A DNA stretch of 64,000 bases, taken from positions 1,240,001 through 1,304,000 of the forward strand of contig NZ_LBIQ01000030.1 in assembly GCF_001280515.1 (NCBI RefSeq), written 5' to 3'. How positions within the stretch are numbered: position 1 is the first letter of the stretch; each line of letters opens with the position of its first letter. This DNA comes from Mangrovimonas sp. ST2L15 (lineage in GTDB: Bacteria; Bacteroidota; Bacteroidia; Flavobacteriales; Flavobacteriaceae). A model generated the notes under the pieces. The model saw nothing but the letters and a program-made list of their open reading frames with translations, searched no databases and was not told where the DNA came from. The position numbers were made by a program, and so were the translations under genes. Shown here piece after piece: positions 42,632 to 52,670 of this stretch.

Positions 42632-43459
42632 TTATTGGTTGCTCTTATTTTTTAATAAAATTTCAGCAACACTATTTTCTTTTGTAGCCGTTTCATGCTC
42701 ATTCCCTTTAGATTCAATAGTAATACTGTATCCAAGAGCATTTTCGGTATAAGGGATTTCTTTCAGCTGCCTATCGGTTTCAGTTAAGATTCCCAGGTCT
42801 ACCATTTTATCTTGCAATTGAGCCCAAATTTTATACTCTTGGTCTTCAGGTAATTTAGGTAATGAAACCACATCAATCATAGAAGTTCTTTCTTTGGGAT
42901 TAATATAAGCCACAGTCTTTAAGTTCTTGGCGCGTTGGTTCCCATTAATGATGTATTTTTCAGTTTCCGGATTGTTCAATTGCTTGAACTGCTTCATAAT
43001 CTTGTCAATGTCTCCCCTAAGATCAAAAATTTCATCAACAATTACTTGGCTTTCATGCTTTTGAAGGCTTAAGTTATTTTTTAAGTCTAGATTTTGGGTG
43101 TATAGAAAATAAGAGGTTCCTGCAAAAATAAGTGTAGCAATACTAGCTGCTATACTTAGGTGGTACCACTTTTTTGTCTTTTTTCTAGAATTTAAATTAA
43201 TAACCGGAGTTTCCTTTTCAAAAGTGTCTTCTTCATTAAGTTCATCAAGGATGTTGTCCAAGATCGCTTGAGGCGCTTCAACAGCATTGCTTTTGGCTAC
43301 GATTTCCAAATTGTGTTGCAAGGTGTTGTATGCATTCTCAACTTCAGGGTACTTGGCGATGTAATTTTCCACCATCAAGCTTTCCTGCAATGTTGTTTCG
43401 TCCATCAGATATTTTTCCAACAGACCAGAATGTAAGAAAGTATTTATTTTATCATTCAT
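42632..43459 (-). CDS. Anti-sigma factor with RskA-type domain
   Basis: 275 residues. Cytoplasmic N-terminus with anti-sigma-like helices (LLEKYLMDETTLQESLMVE, NYIAKYPEVENAYNTLQ), one membrane helix near residues 98-118 (LSIAASIATLIFAGTSYFL), then a periplasmic coiled part and an RskA-like domain (LPKLPEDQEYKIWAQLQDK, LGYSITIESKGNE). Holds the ECF sigma encoded 7 nt upstream at the membrane until a signal frees it. No zinc-binding HxxxCxxC motif, as in other RskA-type proteins. Confidence 0.88.
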   Translation of the reverse strand: MNDKINTFLHSGLLEKYLMDETTLQESLMVENYIAKYPEVENAYNTLQHNLEIVAKSNAVEAPQAILDNILDELNEEDTFEKETPVINLNSRKKTKKWYHLSIAASIATLIFAGTSYFLYTQNLDLKNNLSLQKHESQVIVDEIFDLRGDIDKIMKQFKQLNNPETEKYIINGNQRAKNLKTVAYINPKERTSMIDVVSLPKLPEDQEYKIWAQLQDKMVDLGILTETDRQLKEIPYTENALGYSITIESKGNEHETATKENSVAEILLKNKSNQ

Positions 43460-43466
43460 GACTTTT

Positions 43467-44000
43467 TTATTTTGGATCGTAAATCTTTTTTAGTTCACGA
43501 AGTCCAATTTTTAATCTTGACTTAATTGTTCCAAGAGGAATATCCAATTCCTCACTTGCTTCCTGCTGCGTCATGCCTTCAAAAAATAAGGCATTCAATA
43601 CAATCTGATATTTCTCATCCAAAGTTTTTAAATGCTCTTTGATATCTAGAACATCCTGATTGATACTTTCGGAAGTCAATTTATATACGTTTGAAATGTC
43701 GATTTGGATTTCCTTACTATCCTTATTTGTTTGTGACCTAACTTTGTCAATAGCAGTATTATACGCTATGCGATACAGCCATGTAAAGAGTTTGGCTTTG
43801 GAAGGGTCATAAGTCTTGGCTTTTTTCCAAACTTTAATGAATGTTTCCTGCAATGCATCTTGGGCAAGGTCATCATCTGATAGAACTTTTTTTATAACAC
43901 CAAAAAGCGCATCTGCATAGTTTTCATAAAGCAAGGATATGGCTTGTTTGTTGCCTCGTTCCAACAAGTCAACTATTCTTTGTTCAATGGGTGAAATCAA
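43467..44000 (-). CDS. ECF sigma-70 factor (paired with anti-sigma)
   Basis: 177 residues. Region 2: ALFGVIKKVLSDDDLAQDALQE, FIKVWKKAKTYDPSKAKL, FTWLYRIAYNTAIDKVRSQ. Region 4: LDEKYQIVLNALFFEGMTQQ, EASEELDIPLGTIKSRLKIGL. The order resembles SigK/RpoE-type factors that pair with RskA anti-sigmas. The gene precedes the anti-sigma by 7 nt in one operon ended by the hairpin at 42573. It likely controls its own operon and an envelope or oxidative stress set; no matching promoter can be defined here. Confidence 0.93.
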   Translation of the reverse strand: MISPIEQRIVDLLERGNKQAISLLYENYADALFGVIKKVLSDDDLAQDALQETFIKVWKKAKTYDPSKAKLFTWLYRIAYNTAIDKVRSQTNKDSKEIQIDISNVYKLTSESINQDVLDIKEHLKTLDEKYQIVLNALFFEGMTQQEASEELDIPLGTIKSRLKIGLRELKKIYDPK

Positions 44001-44071
44001 GCTATTATTTGTTAAAGTGTTTTATAAGTTCAATCAAAGCAGATTTCCAAAAATATAGAAATCTGGGCAAA

Positions 44072-45085
44072 TTAAATAATATTTACCTCTGCTTCAATTG
44101 AAATATCAAAAATTCGACGTACGGTCGTTTGGATTAATTTTGACAGTTGATAAATTTCTTGCCCTGAAGCGCCACCATAATTAACGAGTACTAACGCTTG
44201 TTTGGTATGCACACCGTAGTTTTTGAACGTTTTTCCCTTAAATCCAGCTGTCTCGATAAGCCAACCGGCAGGGACTTTTACTTCAGAATCTGAAAGAACA
44301 TAACCAGGAATATCTGGAAAATTTTCCTTGAGCTTTTCAAATGCCTTGGAAGAAATGACAGGATTTTTAAAAAAACTGCCACTATTTCCAATCTCTTTTG
44401 GATTAGGAAGTTTACTTTCTCTAATATTTATGACTGCGCGAGAAACATCCTGTATGGTAGGGTTTTGTATCTCAAGACTGTCAAGTTCTTGAGTGATGGC
44501 ACCATATTCTGTGTGTAAAACGTGATTTCTTTTGGTTAACTTAAAAGTGACACTAGTGATGATGAAATTTCCTTTTTCTTGAGTTTTGAAAATAGAATTT
44601 CTATATCCAAACTGACATTCAGCATTTGAGAAACTCCTAATTTCCTTGGTTTTGATGTTTAAGGCTTCGCAACTATCCATAACATCCTTAAGTTCCATTC
44701 CATAGGCGCCAATATTTTGAATGGGAGCGGTGCCAACATTTCCAGGGATAAGGGATAGGTTTTCGAGACCTCCAAAGTTGTTTTCTAGGCAATACAAAAC
44801 AAATTCATGCCAAACTTCTCCAGCATTTGCCTTAACCCAAACATGTTCTGAATTGTCCTTTAAAATTTCTATTCCCTTAAGATTAACGTGAATAACCAAT
44901 GCATCCACATTTTTGGTCAAGAGCATGTTGCTGCCACCTCCCAAAATAAATTTATCAGGGTATTCCTTTAAATCAAGAACTTCCTTTAATTGGCCAACAT
45001 GGGACACAGAAACAAAAGAACTAGCTTTAACGTCTATTCCAAAGGTGTTATAAGGTTTTAGTGATATGTTTTTTTGAACAGGCAC
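44072..45085 (-). CDS. murB: UDP-N-acetylenolpyruvoylglucosamine reductase
   Basis: FAD/NADPH enzyme that forms UDP-MurNAc for peptidoglycan. 337 residues, type I (E. coli-like) length. Signs: SLKPYNTFGIDVKA, KFILGGGSNMLLT (FAD), SLIPGNVGTAPIQNIGAYG near 115, QFGYRNSIFK (with the Tyr loop of type I), NSGSFFKNPVIS near residue 232 (catalytic Ser) and the final Glu region. Its start overlaps the stop of the aminotransferase gene by one base. Confidence 0.96.
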   Translation of the reverse strand: MPVQKNISLKPYNTFGIDVKASSFVSVSHVGQLKEVLDLKEYPDKFILGGGSNMLLTKNVDALVIHVNLKGIEILKDNSEHVWVKANAGEVWHEFVLYCLENNFGGLENLSLIPGNVGTAPIQNIGAYGMELKDVMDSCEALNIKTKEIRSFSNAECQFGYRNSIFKTQEKGNFIITSVTFKLTKRNHVLHTEYGAITQELDSLEIQNPTIQDVSRAVINIRESKLPNPKEIGNSGSFFKNPVISSKAFEKLKENFPDIPGYVLSDSEVKVPAGWLIETAGFKGKTFKNYGVHTKQALVLVNYGGASGQEIYQLSKLIQTTVRRIFDISIEAEVNII

Positions 45086-46275
45086 TAATTGGGATAAACT
45101 TTAAGAGCTTCTTTAAGAATGTTAACGGCTTTTCTTAAACTGTTTTCATTTAAAACATACGCAATCCTGATTTGGTTCAAACCAACCCCTGGGGTTGAAT
45201 AAAAACCGGCAGCTGGCGCAACCATAACAGTTTCTCCATTAACAACAAAATGTTCCAAAAGCCATTGGGCAAAATCATCTGCGTTTTTAACTGGTAACTC
45301 AGCAACACAATAAAAAGCTCCTTTAGGTTTGGCTACTTTTACGCCTTCAATTTTTTCTAATTCTTCGATTAAGGTATTTCTTCTAGATACATATTCAGCT
45401 TTTACTTCATCAAAATAACTTTGAGGGGTGTTCAAGGCCGCTTCACTGGCAATTTGAGCTAAGGTAGGTGGACTTAATCTTGCTTGAGCAAACTTAAGAG
45501 CTGTTGCAATGACTTCCTTGTTTTTAGAAACCAAACAACCAATTCGAGCACCACACATGCTGTATCTTTTAGAAACCGAATCAATCATGATTGCATTTTC
45601 TTGAATGCTTTCTTCCTGCATAATAGAGTAATGCTCAATCCCGTCATAAACAAATTCACGGTAAACTTCATCAGCAATTAAAAACAAATCATGTTTTTTA
45701 ACAATAGCCGCAAGTTTTTTAATCTCTTCTTTTGAATAAAGGTATCCTGTGGGGTTTCCAGGATTACAAATAAGGATAGCTTTTGTTTTGGGTGTGATTA
45801 ACTTTTCAAATTCTTCAATAGCAGGAAGTGCGAAGTTGTCCTCTATTTTAGAAATGACAGGAACTATATTAACTCCTGAAGCCGTAGAAAAGCCATTGTA
45901 ATTTGCATAAAAGGGTTCTGGAATAATAATCTCGTCATCTATATCCATGATACTTCCAAAAGCAAAAAGTAAGGCTTCGCTACCACCAGTAGTTACGATG
46001 ATATCATCTTTGGAAACGTGAATGTCATTTTTTTTGTAATAACCCGCAATTTTTTGACGGTAATCATCAGAACCTTCAGATCTGGTGTAAGCCAAAATAT
46101 CCAAACTGTGAATCTTTACAGCATCTAATGCAATTTCAGGCGTTTTAATATCTGGCTGACCAATGTTTAAATGGTAAACCGTTTTTCCTTCAGCATAGGC
46201 TTTTTCAGCGTAAGGTGCCAATTTTCTTATGGGGGATTGAGGCATGTCTAACCCCTTTTTGGATATTGCAGGCAT
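45085..46275 (-). CDS. PLP-dependent class I/II aminotransferase (aspartate aminotransferase-like)
   Basis: 396 residues. Fold type I marks: VYHLNIGQPDIKTPEIA, AYTRSEGSDDYRQKIAGYY, VTTGGSEALLFAFG, AILICNPGNPTGYLYSKEE (Asn-Pro), IADEVYREFVYDG and the PLP lysine in SVSKRYSMCGARIGCLVS near residue 237, then the substrate Arg in QIRIAYVLN near 375. The group contains aspartate and other amino acid aminotransferases; exact substrate open. One base overlap with murB suggests coupled expression. Confidence 0.9.
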   Translation of the reverse strand: MPAISKKGLDMPQSPIRKLAPYAEKAYAEGKTVYHLNIGQPDIKTPEIALDAVKIHSLDILAYTRSEGSDDYRQKIAGYYKKNDIHVSKDDIIVTTGGSEALLFAFGSIMDIDDEIIIPEPFYANYNGFSTASGVNIVPVISKIEDNFALPAIEEFEKLITPKTKAILICNPGNPTGYLYSKEEIKKLAAIVKKHDLFLIADEVYREFVYDGIEHYSIMQEESIQENAIMIDSVSKRYSMCGARIGCLVSKNKEVIATALKFAQARLSPPTLAQIASEAALNTPQSYFDEVKAEYVSRRNTLIEELEKIEGVKVAKPKGAFYCVAELPVKNADDFAQWLLEHFVVNGETVMVAPAAGFYSTPGVGLNQIRIAYVLNENSLRKAVNILKEALKVYPN

Positions 46276-46404
46276 AGTATTTTTTTAATTTTATTGGAGT
46301 GCAAATTTCGAAATAATCTTAAACTTTATTTAAAAATAAATGCAAAAAATTATAGGTTTCCTAAAGATTTGTAAATTCAATGACATAGAATCGCTTGATA
46401 GCTT

Positions 46405-47736
46405 ATGATGCGGTATGTTTTGACATTGATTTTGGCATGCTCCTTTCAATTCTGTTTGGCTCAAGGACGATATGTGATTCAAAACAAAAAGGGATCGGAT
46501 AAAATCCACTTTAAATTAGTTAATAATTTAATAGTCATACCGATAAAAGTGAATGGGGTAGAATTGTCTTTTCTTTTGGATACTGGGGTAAGCAAACCTA
46601 TTATTTTTAATTTCTTAAATCTGACAGATTCCCTTCAAATAGAAAAAACATCAACCATTTTTCTTAGAGGTTTGGGTGAGGGTCAAGCTGTGGAATCCAT
46701 CAAGTCAGAGGGAAATGTAGTGCAGTTGGGAGATGCCATTAATGTCAATCAAGATCTGTACATCATTTATGATTCGGCATTGAATTTTACGCCAAGGTTG
46801 GGTTTTCCTTTGCATGGAATCATTGGCTTTGACCTTTTTAAAGACCTGATAGTAGAAATCAATTATTCTTCAAGATTTATTCGGATTACAGATCCCAAAA
46901 TATTTCGTTATAGGCACTGCAAAAGTTGTGTGTCCTCGGAAATGGAATTACATAAGAACAAACCCTATGTTGATGTAGCTATAGTTTTAATGGAAAAGGA
47001 AATTCCTGTGAAGTTATTGGTTGATACAGGCGGGAGTGACGCTCTTTGGCTATTTGAAAATAAGAGGATTGTAAACAATCAACCTTATTTCAATGATTTC
47101 TTGGGGCATGGGTTAAGCGGAAGTGTTCATGGTAAACGTTCCAAGTTAAAGAAGTTTATCATAAAAGAATTTGAATTAAAGAATACAAATGTGTCTTTTC
47201 CTGACACATCTGATATAGCCTATGTCAAAAAAATTAAAGGCAGAGATGGCAGTTTGGCAGGAAACATTTTAAAACGATTTAATTTGGTGGTCGATTACCC
47301 CAATTCAAAAATTAGTTTTAAAAAGAACCGACATTTTAAGGATCCTTTCAGCTATAATAATTCAGGGATTGAATTGGAGCATGATGGAGTTCGATTAATT
47401 ACAGAAGAAAAAGCTTACTATGAAATGCAACAAATTAATCGAGAAGACAATAATACGCCCTCAACTAAAATAGTTTTGAATCCCAGCTATAAATTGGCAT
47501 TAAAACCAGCTTTTTCAATAGTAGAGATTAGACCAGGCTCTCCGGCAGAGAGGGCAGGTCTTGAATTGGGTGATGTAGTTTTATCTGTCAATGGTAGACC
47601 GTGCGAAAAATATACACTACAAGAGGTGATGTTAAAATTTTATGAAGAGGTAGGTAAGGAAATAGAGCTTGAAGTAGATAGGAATGGCGATGTTTTGGAA
47701 TTTAAATTTGAATTAGAATCCCCGTTTAAAAAATAA
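46405..47736 (+). CDS. Exported retropepsin-like aspartyl protease with PDZ domain
   Basis: 443 residues with signal peptide (RYVLTLILACSFQFCLAQ). Two aspartyl-protease half domains: LSFLLDTGVSKPIIFN near residue 55 and VKLLVDTGGSDALWLF near residue 208, each with Asp-Thr-Gly, so the single chain can build the active site alone. C-terminal PDZ domain at ~365-440: FSIVEIRPGSPAERAGLELG and DVVLSVNGRPCEKYTLQEV. Family common in Bacteroidota; role likely in periplasmic protein processing. Single gene, ending in a weak hairpin near 47739-47756. Confidence 0.9.
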   Translation: MMRYVLTLILACSFQFCLAQGRYVIQNKKGSDKIHFKLVNNLIVIPIKVNGVELSFLLDTGVSKPIIFNFLNLTDSLQIEKTSTIFLRGLGEGQAVESIKSEGNVVQLGDAINVNQDLYIIYDSALNFTPRLGFPLHGIIGFDLFKDLIVEINYSSRFIRITDPKIFRYRHCKSCVSSEMELHKNKPYVDVAIVLMEKEIPVKLLVDTGGSDALWLFENKRIVNNQPYFNDFLGHGLSGSVHGKRSKLKKFIIKEFELKNTNVSFPDTSDIAYVKKIKGRDGSLAGNILKRFNLVVDYPNSKISFKKNRHFKDPFSYNNSGIELEHDGVRLITEEKAYYEMQQINREDNNTPSTKIVLNPSYKLALKPAFSIVEIRPGSPAERAGLELGDVVLSVNGRPCEKYTLQEVMLKFYEEVGKEIELEVDRNGDVLEFKFELESPFKK

Positions 47737-47782
47737 AAGCCTTGATTTCTCAAGGCCTTATTAAATGATACTTCCTATGGAA

Positions 47783-48208
47783 TTATTTTTCCATTAAGCT
47801 TTTCTGTTTTTTTTCTAGAACGCTACTTTTACTAGGGTCAATGACCTCTCCTTTGATTTTTAAAACTACAGTAGGAGTTTCAGCATTAGAAGTTACAGTA
47901 ATCGATTTTCTAATAGGCATCACACGTTTTGTGTCATACTTAACTTTGATTTCTCCTGTATCCCCTGGCATGATTGGTCCGTCTGGTTTCTCAGGTACCG
48001 TACAACCACAGCTTGACTTCACATTAGTTATAATCAGTGGGGCATTTCCAGTATTGGTGAATTCAAATGTTCTGACACCATCAGCGCCTTTTTCTATGGT
48101 TCCGTAGTCAATAACGTCTGTTTTAAATTCAATTTTAGCTACCTTATCCTGTGCTGAAACGCTCAAGGTCAATAATCCAACAAACAAGATTGTAATTAAA
48201 TTTTTCAT
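47783..48208 (-). CDS. Exported DUF1573 protein
   Basis: 141 residues. Signal peptide (KNLITILFVGLLTLSVSAQ), then one Ig-like ASH/DUF1573 domain: FKTDVIDYGTIEKGADGVRT, FEFTNTGNAPLIITNVKSSC, GCTVPEKPDGPIMPGDTGEI and TKRVMPIRKSITVTSNAE. The SSCGCT motif is typical of the family. Periplasmic; role unknown, perhaps structural. Single gene; its short C-terminal tail KKQKSLMEK is charged. Confidence 0.88.
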   Translation of the reverse strand: MKNLITILFVGLLTLSVSAQDKVAKIEFKTDVIDYGTIEKGADGVRTFEFTNTGNAPLIITNVKSSCGCTVPEKPDGPIMPGDTGEIKVKYDTKRVMPIRKSITVTSNAETPTVVLKIKGEVIDPSKSSVLEKKQKSLMEK

Positions 48209-48347
48209 AATATTTCTATTTAATTCATTGTAAACATACTCACTTTTTGTGCCTAACGCAAAAAAATTAGATGTAATGCGCCTAAAAAAAATGGAAATCC
48301 TTGATTTTAAGGCCTAAATCTTATTTCGAAAAACAACAAAATATAAG

Positions 48348-48355
48348 TACTTTTG
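48348..48355 (+). promoter_or_regulatory. -7 box (TACTTTTG) of valS
   Basis: Perfect TAnnTTTG, 30 nt before the ATG at 48386. It overlaps the TTG that would begin a longer reading frame, which argues for the ATG start. Confidence 0.5.
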
Positions 48356-48385
48356 CGGGATATATTCCAAAAACTATTCCAAAGT

Positions 48386-51019
48386 ATGAATATTCCATCA
48401 AAATATGATGCTAACCAAGTTGAAAGTAAGTGGTATGACTACTGGATGAAACACAATTACTTTCATTCTAAACCTGATAATAGGGAACCATATACCATTG
48501 TTATTCCACCTCCAAATGTGACGGGAGTTCTTCATATGGGACATATGTTGAACAATACCATACAGGATGTGTTGATTAGAAGAGCTCGTTTACAAGGTAA
48601 AAATGCTTGTTGGGTGCCCGGAACTGACCACGCATCCATAGCTACTGAAGCTAAAGTGGTAGCTAAATTGAAATCGGAAGGAATTGATAAAAACGATCTA
48701 AGCCGAGAAGAGTTTTTAAAGCATGCTTGGGATTGGACTCATGAGTACGGTGGGGTTATTTTGGAACAGCTTAAAAAATTGGGTTGCTCTTGTGACTGGG
48801 AAAGAACCAAATTCACTATGGATCCTGAAATGAGTGAATCTGTAATTAAGGTGTTTGTAGATCTATATAATAAAGGATTGATTTACAGAGGGTACCGAAT
48901 GGTGAATTGGGATCCAGAGGCAAAAACAACCTTGTCAGATGAAGAGGTGATCTATGAAGAGCGTCAAGGATTATTATATTACTTATCATATCCTATTGAA
49001 GGCAGTGATGAGACGGTAACTATTGCTACCACAAGACCAGAGACTATTTTAGGAGATACGGCAATTTGTATCAATCCTAATGATGAAAGATATGCCCATC
49101 TAAGAGGCAAAAAGGCCATTGTGCCACTTTGTAATCGAGTCATTCCTATCATTGAGGATGAATATGTGGATGTAGAATTTGGTACGGGTTGCTTGAAGGT
49201 GACACCTGCACACGATGAAAATGACAAGAACCTAGGAGAGAAGCATAACCTGGAAGTGATTGATATATTTAATGCGGATGCCACATTAAATAGCTACGGA
49301 TTGCAATATGAGGGGAAAGATCGTTTTGTTACTCGTAAGGAAATTGCCAAAGAATTGGAAGAAAAAGGATTTTTGGTAAAAACCGAAAATCACATCAATA
49401 AAGTAGGAACTTCAGAAAGAACCAAAGCTGTCATTGAACCAAGATTATCAGATCAATGGTTTTTGAAAATGGAAGATTTGGTGAAACCAGCCATTAAGGC
49501 GGTTTTAGAGGATGAGGAAGTTAAATTATTTCCTAAAAAGTTCGAAAATACCTATCGCCATTGGATGGAGAACATCAGAGACTGGAACATCTCCCGACAA
49601 TTATTGTGGGGGCAGCAAATTCCTGCTTTTTACTATGGTGATGGGAAGGAAGATTTTGTCGTTGCAGAAACTATGGAGGATGCTCTAGTCTTGGCTCAAG
49701 AAAAGACAGGAAATGCCGAACTTAAGACTTCAGATTTAACCCAAGACTCTGATGCTTTGGATACTTGGTTTTCTTCTTGGTTATGGCCCATGAGTGTTTT
49801 TGATGGTATCAGAAATCCAGAAAATGAGGAAATCAAATATTACTATCCAACAAACGATTTGGTTACAGGACCAGATATTTTGTTTTTCTGGGTAGCCAGA
49901 ATGATTATTGCTGGGTATGAGTATAAGGGAGAAAGACCTTTTGAAAATGTATATTTGACAGGTCTGGTTAGAGACAAGCAGCGCCGAAAGATGAGCAAAT
50001 CTTTGGGTAATTCACCAGATGCTTTGAAGTTGATTGAAGAGTTTGGTGCAGATGGTGTCAGAGTAGGACTGTTATTAAGTTCTGCAGCAGGAAATGACTT
50101 GTTGTTTGACGAAGCACTTTGTCAACAAGGAAAAGGTTTCGGAAATAAAATTTGGAATGCTTTTAGGTTAATCAAAGGATGGGATGTTGATGAAACTATC
50201 GAACAGCCTGAATCCAGTAAAATAGCCTTGGAATGGTTTGAAGCTAAATTTCAGCAAACTCTTGTAGAGATTGAAGACCATTTTTCAAAATATAGATTAA
50301 GTGATGCTTTGATGGCAACCTATAAATTGATTTGGGATGATTTTTGCTCCTGGTTGTTAGAGATGATTAAACCAGCATACGGGGAAGCTATAGATGCTAA
50401 AACCCTTCAAGGTGTTATTGCCATTTTTGAAGACAATTTAAGGGTTTTACATCCGTTTATGCCTTTTCTTACTGAGGAAATATGGCAATTTATCGCAGAT
50501 CGTACACCAGAAGAGGCTTTGATCGTAGCCAAGTGGCCCGCTCAAAAGTCATTTGATCAAGCTTTAATTTCAGAATTTGAAACGGCTCAAGAAGTGATTT
50601 CGGGTATAAGAACGATTAGAAAAGATAAGAACATTGCTTTTAAAGATGCTGTGGCATTTTCGGTAATAAATAATGAAGAGGTTAAGCCTACTTTTGATAG
50701 TGTCATTCAAAAATTAGGAAATTTAGAAGCTGTTGAATATACCAACGAAGCTGTTGATGGGGCTATTACTTTTAGGGTGAAATCCAATGAATATTTCATC
50801 CCTATGTCGGGTGCTATTGATGTGGAAGAGGAGATGAAAAAATTAATGGAAGAGTTGAATTACACCGAAGGCTTTTTGAAATCTGTCCAAAAGAAGCTGG
50901 CCAATGAGCGCTTCGTGAACAATGCACCTGAACAGGTCGTCGCTAGTGAGCGAAAAAAGGAAGCGGATGCTTTGGCAAAAATAGATACATTAAAAGCAAG
51001 CTTGTCTTCTTTGAAGTGA
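48386..51019 (+). CDS. valS: Valyl-tRNA synthetase
   Basis: Charges tRNA-Val. 877 residues from the ATG at 48386, followed by typical [19 protein letters not shown]. Class I signatures [18 protein letters not shown] (HIGH) near residue 42 and [11 protein letters not shown] (KMSKS) near 535. Editing domain with [16 protein letters not shown] near 215; [10 protein letters not shown] near 365; tRNA-binding helical domain; C-terminal coiled coil ([38 protein letters not shown]) of bacterial ValRS. The stop codon shares one base with the start of the next gene. Confidence 0.98.
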   Translation: MNIPSKYDANQVESKWYDYWMKHNYFHSKPDNREPYTIVIPPPNVTGVLHMGHMLNNTIQDVLIRRARLQGKNACWVPGTDHASIATEAKVVAKLKSEGIDKNDLSREEFLKHAWDWTHEYGGVILEQLKKLGCSCDWERTKFTMDPEMSESVIKVFVDLYNKGLIYRGYRMVNWDPEAKTTLSDEEVIYEERQGLLYYLSYPIEGSDETVTIATTRPETILGDTAICINPNDERYAHLRGKKAIVPLCNRVIPIIEDEYVDVEFGTGCLKVTPAHDENDKNLGEKHNLEVIDIFNADATLNSYGLQYEGKDRFVTRKEIAKELEEKGFLVKTENHINKVGTSERTKAVIEPRLSDQWFLKMEDLVKPAIKAVLEDEEVKLFPKKFENTYRHWMENIRDWNISRQLLWGQQIPAFYYGDGKEDFVVAETMEDALVLAQEKTGNAELKTSDLTQDSDALDTWFSSWLWPMSVFDGIRNPENEEIKYYYPTNDLVTGPDILFFWVARMIIAGYEYKGERPFENVYLTGLVRDKQRRKMSKSLGNSPDALKLIEEFGADGVRVGLLLSSAAGNDLLFDEALCQQGKGFGNKIWNAFRLIKGWDVDETIEQPESSKIALEWFEAKFQQTLVEIEDHFSKYRLSDALMATYKLIWDDFCSWLLEMIKPAYGEAIDAKTLQGVIAIFEDNLRVLHPFMPFLTEEIWQFIADRTPEEALIVAKWPAQKSFDQALISEFETAQEVISGIRTIRKDKNIAFKDAVAFSVINNEEVKPTFDSVIQKLGNLEAVEYTNEAVDGAITFRVKSNEYFIPMSGAIDVEEEMKKLMEELNYTEGFLKSVQKKLANERFVNNAPEQVVASERKKEADALAKIDTLKASLSSLK

Positions 51020-51825
51020 TGAAAAAGAATCAAATCTACACCATAATTGCGATTGCTATTGTGGTTGGGATATTTTCCTTTGAAACTTTTTTAAATCAAA
51101 AGGAAAAAGAAAGCATAGTTAAAGAAGGAAGAGAGATTGGTGATCGAACCAATCTCTTTTTTTTGCCCAGTAGTACAACCGGTGTGATCGTGCATCATCA
51201 AGGCTATTCCTTGTCATATAGTGAAGCCTATGAGCAAGCAGAATGGGTTGCTTATGAGCTTTTGGAAGATCAACTTTCTGATGTGGACCGAAAACGGCCT
51301 TATTTTGAAGTTGATGAAGCCATACCAACAGGCGCTGCTAGTTGGCGAAATTATAAAAACTCGGGTTACGATAGAGGACATTTATGTCCTGCGGCAGATA
51401 GGCAATTTGATGAGGACTTATTCAACGAAACTTTTTTGACTAGTAATATTTCTCCGCAGAATCATGAATTTAATTCTGGTATCTGGAATAGTCTGGAGCA
51501 AAAGGTGCGTTATTGGGCTAAATCATACCATGGGGTTTATGTGGTTACAGGCGGTGTTTTAAAACCGGGCCTTGAAACCATCGGGTCAGAGAAGGGGGCA
51601 GTTCCAGAATACTTCTATAAAATAATCCTGGACTATAATGAGGGTAACCCCAAAGCCATTGCTTTTTTGATGCCTAATCGAGCTTTGGGAAGAAAAATCA
51701 AGCCATATATTGTATCTGTCGATTCCATAGAAAAGTTAACTGGGATTGATTTTTTTCCAAAAATGGAAGATAGATTAGAGGAAGAAATTGAAGTCAAATG
51801 GGATGGAGCGGGATGGAAATTTTAA
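51019..51825 (+). CDS. Exported DNA/RNA non-specific endonuclease (NUC1 family)
   Basis: 268 residues starting at the ATG at 51019, overlapping the valS stop by one base. N-terminal signal/anchor helix (IYTIIAIAIVVGIFSFETFL). Catalytic motif GYDRGHLCPAADRQ near residue 120 (His base), metal-binding Asn in FLTSNISPQNHEFNSGIWN near 142, ending with PYIVSVDSIEKLTGIDFFP. Ser/Asn-type betabetaalpha-Me nuclease, made outside the cytoplasm and able to cut DNA and RNA for nutrients. Coupling to valS seems accidental. No inhibitor gene is next to it. Confidence 0.92.
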   Translation: MKKNQIYTIIAIAIVVGIFSFETFLNQKEKESIVKEGREIGDRTNLFFLPSSTTGVIVHHQGYSLSYSEAYEQAEWVAYELLEDQLSDVDRKRPYFEVDEAIPTGAASWRNYKNSGYDRGHLCPAADRQFDEDLFNETFLTSNISPQNHEFNSGIWNSLEQKVRYWAKSYHGVYVVTGGVLKPGLETIGSEKGAVPEYFYKIILDYNEGNPKAIAFLMPNRALGRKIKPYIVSVDSIEKLTGIDFFPKMEDRLEEEIEVKWDGAGWKF

Positions 51826-52670
51826 TATAATTTTTTAAGAATCCCCTTCCATCTGTAATTTCTAATATACTTACCTTCTTCGCTGGTGACCGTGAATTCA
51901 GGTTTTTCCTTTAAGGCTTTAAGGTAGCCAGCTATGTAATCTCTAAAATAATTGAAACTTTTCTTTTTAACACTTAATTTTAGAGCCGAAATGGTGGTGA
52001 GTATTAGCCCGTACCTCATTTTGTACATTGCTTCACCCTGTAAATGTTTGGCGGCTTTATTATAAGAAGCTCCGGTGGGTTTCAAATGTTTGACATGAAG
52101 TGTGTCATCTGCAAAGAAGTTCCAGCCGTAGAATTTAGCTAGTAGTTCATCAATGGTATCCCAGCCCATGGCTCTTTTTAATTTGCCTATTTCCAAAAAA
52201 CAGTCCTTTCTGTAAGCTTTTAACGCACCTCTTATATGGTCTTTTCCTGTTAAATCTTCTAAGACCCATTGACCATCATTTTCAATATAACAAACACCGG
52301 CAGCCATTCCCAATTTAGGTGATTTATTGAAGTGATTTGCTAATGATTCCAAGTAGTTCGATGGAAAGATCAAATCAGCATCATATTTACAAATAACATC
52401 ATATGCTTCATCTAAGGTAGCATACCCTTTATAAAAGGCGTTGATGATTTTGGTTCCAGGTAAATGTTCATCGGAGGAGGTAACGTTTACCAGTTCTATG
52501 AAGTTATGGGATTTTGAAAATTCTTCTACAATGTTTGGAGTATCATCTGAAGAATGATCATTGACTACCACAATTTTTTTGGGTAATAAAGTTTGATGGA
52601 TTAGAGAATTTAAAGTGTCTCCTATAGAATCCGCTTCATTATGGGCAGGTATAACAATGTAAAAGTTCAA
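51822..52670 (-). CDS. Glycosyltransferase family 2
   Basis: 282 residues, soluble GT-A fold. VIPAHNEADSIGDTLNSLI at the start, KIVVVNDHSSDDTPNIVEEF, the nucleotide/metal-binding CKYDADLIFPSNYL near residue 97, GAVKAY-like GALKAYRKDCFLEIGK near 148, and a GWDTIDELLAKFYGW acceptor loop. C-terminal helices are amphipathic, no clear membrane helix. Substrate unknown. Directly follows the methyltransferase gene with no gap between stop and start. The stop overlaps the convergent nuclease gene by 4 nt. Confidence 0.9.
   Translation of the reverse strand: MNFYIVIPAHNEADSIGDTLNSLIHQTLLPKKIVVVNDHSSDDTPNIVEEFSKSHNFIELVNVTSSDEHLPGTKIINAFYKGYATLDEAYDVICKYDADLIFPSNYLESLANHFNKSPKLGMAAGVCYIENDGQWVLEDLTGKDHIRGALKAYRKDCFLEIGKLKRAMGWDTIDELLAKFYGWNFFADDTLHVKHLKPTGASYNKAAKHLQGEAMYKMRYGLILTTISALKLSVKKKSFNYFRDYIAGYLKALKEKPEFTVTSEEGKYIRNYRWKGILKKLY

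Noticed and set aside
47736-47757. Terminator after the aspartyl protease gene
   Set aside because: A GCCTTGA/TCAAGGC hairpin is present, but there is no proper T run after it, so it was not listed as a feature.
51119-51439. Inhibitor or immunity gene for the endonuclease on either strand
   Set aside because: The short frames here lie entirely within the nuclease gene and look like shadows; no separate immunity gene is adjacent.
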